A stretch of DNA of 25,550 nt from a virus, in IMG/VR virus record IMGVR_UViG_3300040781_000285, positions 1 through 25,550 of that record; one strand, 5' to 3'. Numbering within the stretch: position 1 is the first letter of the stretch; each line of letters starts with the position of its first letter. A program made the translations under genes and the position numbers. Under the pieces are notes generated by a model. It worked only from the letters and a program-made list of their open reading frames with translations, was not told the DNA's origin and did not search any database. Below are positions 23,060-25,550 of this stretch, piece by piece.

Positions 23060-25144
23060 ATGGCACTTTCAGATAGAGATGACTGGTTGGAACAACTAGG
23101 TACTGGAGCATGGACTGGAGTAAATGAACTACTTTTTGGTCTTCCTGAATGGATGGCTAAGAAAAAAGGTGGAGACTTTTACAACGAAATTCAAACACTC
23201 AGAGAACAAAACCCATTAGCTGCTGGTGTCGGTACTGGTTTGGGACTTGTTGGAGGTATGTTAGTACCCGTTGGAGGTCTTGCTAAGCTTGGTGGTAAAG
23301 GACTTACTACTGCAGCCAGACTTGCTAAAGGTGCAGATACTGCTGTTGATCTAACGAGAGCGGGTGGAATGGCTGGTCGTTTAGCACAAGCAGGACAAAC
23401 TGCTGATAGAGCAGGAGATATATTAAGAACTATGAAGGGTGCTAAAGGTGCTATGTTGAGAGGAGCATCACAAGCAGTTCCTCAAGCCGCATTTACAGCT
23501 GATAGTGGCGGAGACTTCCTTAAGCAAGCAGCACTTGGTACTGCACTTGGTGGTGGAGCAGAGCTTGGTCTTGGAAAACTATTAGGTAAAGCGGGTGGTG
23601 CAATTGATGATGCTACTATAAACGCTGTTACGGGTGGTCAGGCAAGACGAGTAAGAAGCGATGTACTCGGTGGAGCAAGAAGAGCTACTGGTGGTGGTCT
23701 TAATAAAGCAGATGATAAAATTGCAGACCTTGCATCATTTCTTAGAAGAGAAGGTATTCAGTCTCTTGATGATGTTGCTGAAAAGTATAGTGGTCAGGCA
23801 GACATATGGAAGGCACTCGGAAACAAGGTAGATGAAGTTGGTCTTAAACCTTCAAACATCTTAGATGATATGTTAAAAGATAGTAGAGCAGCGGGTATCT
23901 TAGATAAGTTTGATGAGGCAGAAGCTAAAGAGATAATTAGTGATGTTATTACAAGAGCGGATAGAGGTACAAACTGGGCAGGAACAAGAAGTATATTAGA
24001 TGACTTTATTGCTCGTGGTATGAAAAGTGATGATATGGGTAAAGCAGCCAAAGGTTCATTGGCAGGACTTGTCAAAGAACTTTATGATGATGCCTCAATT
24101 AAATTAGCAGATGATCTATCTGGTGCAGACTTTACTAAACTCAAAAAAGACTGGACAAATATTAGAGCACTCGGTTCTGCAGCAATGAGAGATGCATCTG
24201 ATCCTGGTAAAGTATTTACTGGTGGTTCAGATACATTTATGAAACAGGCAATGTCTCAACTATCTCCTGGTGGAGCAGTACTTGGTGGAGCAATGGGTAC
24301 TGGTGAAGAAGGTATTATGGATAATATCGCTGGTGCTGCTGGTGGAGCATTGTTAGGTTCTGCAGCAAATAAATTAATACCAAAACTTGGTACAAAAGCT
24401 TTAGGTTTTGGTGCTAATGCACTCTCCAAAGTAACTGATGAAGGAATTCAGCAAGCAGCTCGTGGAGTATCAAGACTTACTTCTAAAGATGTAACTCCAG
24501 ATGAAGCAGAGACTATGGATAAAGCAGCTCCCGGACTTGGTACTGCAATTGAAAACCCTTCTGCTATACCTACTGAAACTGCAACACCAGAAGCAATGGC
24601 AGATGCCGCTCCTAAGAGACAGCTTAATAGTAAGTATAATATGATGGTTATTGGTGCTCTTAGAAGAGAATATTACAAAGAGAAAATGGCTGAACAGGGT
24701 GTTTCATTACAAGAACATATATTAAATTCGTTTATGAATACTAATGGTTTTGACCCTAAAATGACAGCTAATACAGTTTGGCCCGATGGTGATCAGGCAG
24801 AGAAGTTTATGGCTCAGTTAAAAGCTAGAGATGTACTCTCTGGTCTTGATACAGATGCACTCTTAGGTTATTCAAACTTGCAAGCAAGTCTTCCATCCAT
24901 GGCACAGTCTCCTCAGCAAATGGCAGCTAATAGACAGCTCGAAGCTATCGATGCAGCTCTATTCGACCTTAGGAAATTGGCTACAGGAGCAACAGAAGAC
25001 TTTGCACTTAAAGGTCTTTCAGATAATGTTAAGAAAAGTATTGCTAGTAAAACTATGTCAGCAGAAGAAAAACTCCAAGCAGTTAGAGATACATTCCAGA
25101 CTTATGGTTACTCACCCGATCTATTAGGTAGCTACGGTGTATAA
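23060..25144 (+). CDS. Probable DNA-ejection (internal virion) protein
   Basis: This 694-aa protein has two Gly/Ala-rich hydrophobic segments: about 54-80 (G-V-G-T-G-L-G-L-V-G-G-M-L-V-P) and about 400-450 (G-G-A-V-L-G-G-A-M, A-G-A-A-G-G-A-L-L-G-S-A). These glycine-zipper-like stretches are typical of phage ejection proteins that cross the host membrane. Between and after them are charged helical regions rich in Asp, Lys and Ala (for example A-D-D-K-I-A-D-L-A-S-F-L). The C-terminal 170 residues are helical with no recognised enzyme motif. Its leader AAGGAGATAATTTATGG is the same as that of the major capsid gene, suggesting high translation. No lytic transglycosylase or muramidase motif is evident. 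Confidence 0.65.
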   Translation: MALSDRDDWLEQLGTGAWTGVNELLFGLPEWMAKKKGGDFYNEIQTLREQNPLAAGVGTGLGLVGGMLVPVGGLAKLGGKGLTTAARLAKGADTAVDLTRAGGMAGRLAQAGQTADRAGDILRTMKGAKGAMLRGASQAVPQAAFTADSGGDFLKQAALGTALGGGAELGLGKLLGKAGGAIDDATINAVTGGQARRVRSDVLGGARRATGGGLNKADDKIADLASFLRREGIQSLDDVAEKYSGQADIWKALGNKVDEVGLKPSNILDDMLKDSRAAGILDKFDEAEAKEIISDVITRADRGTNWAGTRSILDDFIARGMKSDDMGKAAKGSLAGLVKELYDDASIKLADDLSGADFTKLKKDWTNIRALGSAAMRDASDPGKVFTGGSDTFMKQAMSQLSPGGAVLGGAMGTGEEGIMDNIAGAAGGALLGSAANKLIPKLGTKALGFGANALSKVTDEGIQQAARGVSRLTSKDVTPDEAETMDKAAPGLGTAIENPSAIPTETATPEAMADAAPKRQLNSKYNMMVIGALRREYYKEKMAEQGVSLQEHILNSFMNTNGFDPKMTANTVWPDGDQAEKFMAQLKARDVLSGLDTDALLGYSNLQASLPSMAQSPQQMAANRQLEAIDAALFDLRKLATGATEDFALKGLSDNVKKSIASKTMSAEEKLQAVRDTFQTYGYSPDLLGSYGV

Positions 25145-25170
25145 CATAGTTTATATAAAGGAGAATAAAT

Positions 25171-25455
25171 ATGAATATGAAAGATAAATTAAGAGGAGCA
25201 TTCGGTCAGGAGGTTATGGATGAACTAACAACCATGGCTACTCCTGAAGTTGCAAAACCTCAAGAAGAGAAGAAGAAGGATAACAATAAGAGAAGTATTG
25301 GTGATATATTCGCTGCTGTTGAAGCACAGCGAATTTATGATCCTAATATGCCCCAAACATCTCGTCCTTCAAAGCATGCTCCCAAACATATGGCTGAACA
25401 GGGTATGACTGAAAACATGCAGCCAGATACAGGTTGGGGAACAACATCAGCTTGA
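25171..25455 (+). CDS. Hypothetical protein, 94 aa
   Basis: This is a small hydrophilic protein of unknown function. Residues 1-25 are helical (D-K-L-R-G-A-F-G-Q-E-V-M-D-E-L); a Lys/Glu-rich segment follows, then S-I-G-D-I-F-A-A-V-E-A-Q-R. The C-terminal 40 residues are Pro-, His- and Met-rich and probably disordered. AAGGAG lies 8 bp upstream. It follows the 694-aa gene by 26 bp and is the last complete gene seen in the internal-protein unit, so a minor virion role is plausible but unproven. Confidence 0.58.
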   Translation: MNMKDKLRGAFGQEVMDELTTMATPEVAKPQEEKKKDNNKRSIGDIFAAVEAQRIYDPNMPQTSRPSKHAPKHMAEQGMTENMQPDTGWGTTSA

Positions 25456-25490
25456 CCCCCAGGCGCATAGTTATTACCAAGGAGTACTAA

Positions 25491-25550
25491 ATGAAAGGTA
25501 TAATTTGTGATAATGAAAGCGTTGAATTTGATGGAATGGTATGGAAACTA
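25491..25550 (+). CDS. Start of a probable HNH endonuclease gene (cut by window edge)
   Basis: Only 20 codons are visible, beginning M-K-G-I-I-C-D-N and containing V-E-F-D-G-M-V-W-K-L. This matches the opening strand module I-I-Y-D-G-I-V-W-S-L of the HNH protein starting at 3624. AAGGAG at 25479-25484 gives a clear start. The HNH core itself lies outside the window, so the call rests on this short match. Confidence 0.45.
   Translation, partial: MKGIICDNESVEFDGMVWKL

Overview
The window is a stretch of an AT-rich tailed-phage genome, most likely a short-tailed (podovirus-type) phage. All 24 supported genes lie on the + strand, closely packed, often with 1-4 bp or longer overlaps, and most have strong AGGAG-type ribosome binding sites (a recurrent leader is AAGGAGATAATT before ATG). 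No tail sheath, tape measure, tail tube, baseplate, integrase, lysis gene or tRNA was recognised. The order terminase - portal - scaffold - major capsid - adaptor - nozzle - internal virion proteins is that of podoviruses. The host cannot be named; the strong Shine-Dalgarno usage argues mildly against Bacteroidetes.

Region 1 (1-4963), replication/regulation: an SF3 helicase gene is followed by a non-coding gap rich in GTTCTT/AAGAAC repeats. Then come a small Cys-rich protein, an unknown protein, and a cluster in which three HNH endonucleases alternate with three candidate regulators: a sigma-like protein, a 54-aa ribbon-helix-helix protein and a winged-helix-like protein. A rho-independent terminator closes the region.

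Region 2 (5059-11040), packaging and head: large terminase with an N-terminal extension, an 82-aa protein, portal, a scaffold-like protein and the major capsid protein, ended by a UUCG-loop terminator.

Region 3 (11045-19753), tail: two small unknown proteins, a 609-aa protein with a repeat stalk, a head-tail adaptor apparently carrying a propeller-like insertion, and a 1614-aa nozzle/hub-like protein with eight clear copies of a 21-residue repeat.

Region 4 (19754-25455), probable internal/ejection proteins: Ala/Gly/Gln-rich, Ser/Arg-rich and membrane-active-looking proteins. Three adjacent ones carry an F-S-D-x-N-L-K-K signature of the peptidase S74 chaperone family. A fourth HNH-like gene begins at the right edge.

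The most distinctive regulatory signal is a conserved bipartite element, AAAGTATACTT then 13 bp then TGGCTATATA. It occurs three times with identical spacing: before the terminase, before the tail genes, and inside the 3' end of the nozzle gene upstream of the internal-protein genes. Two further copies of the TGGCTATATA half sit before the portal and scaffold units. I infer a phage-specific promoter class that divides the structural genes into transcription units, possibly served by the sigma-like protein. That pairing is a hypothesis.
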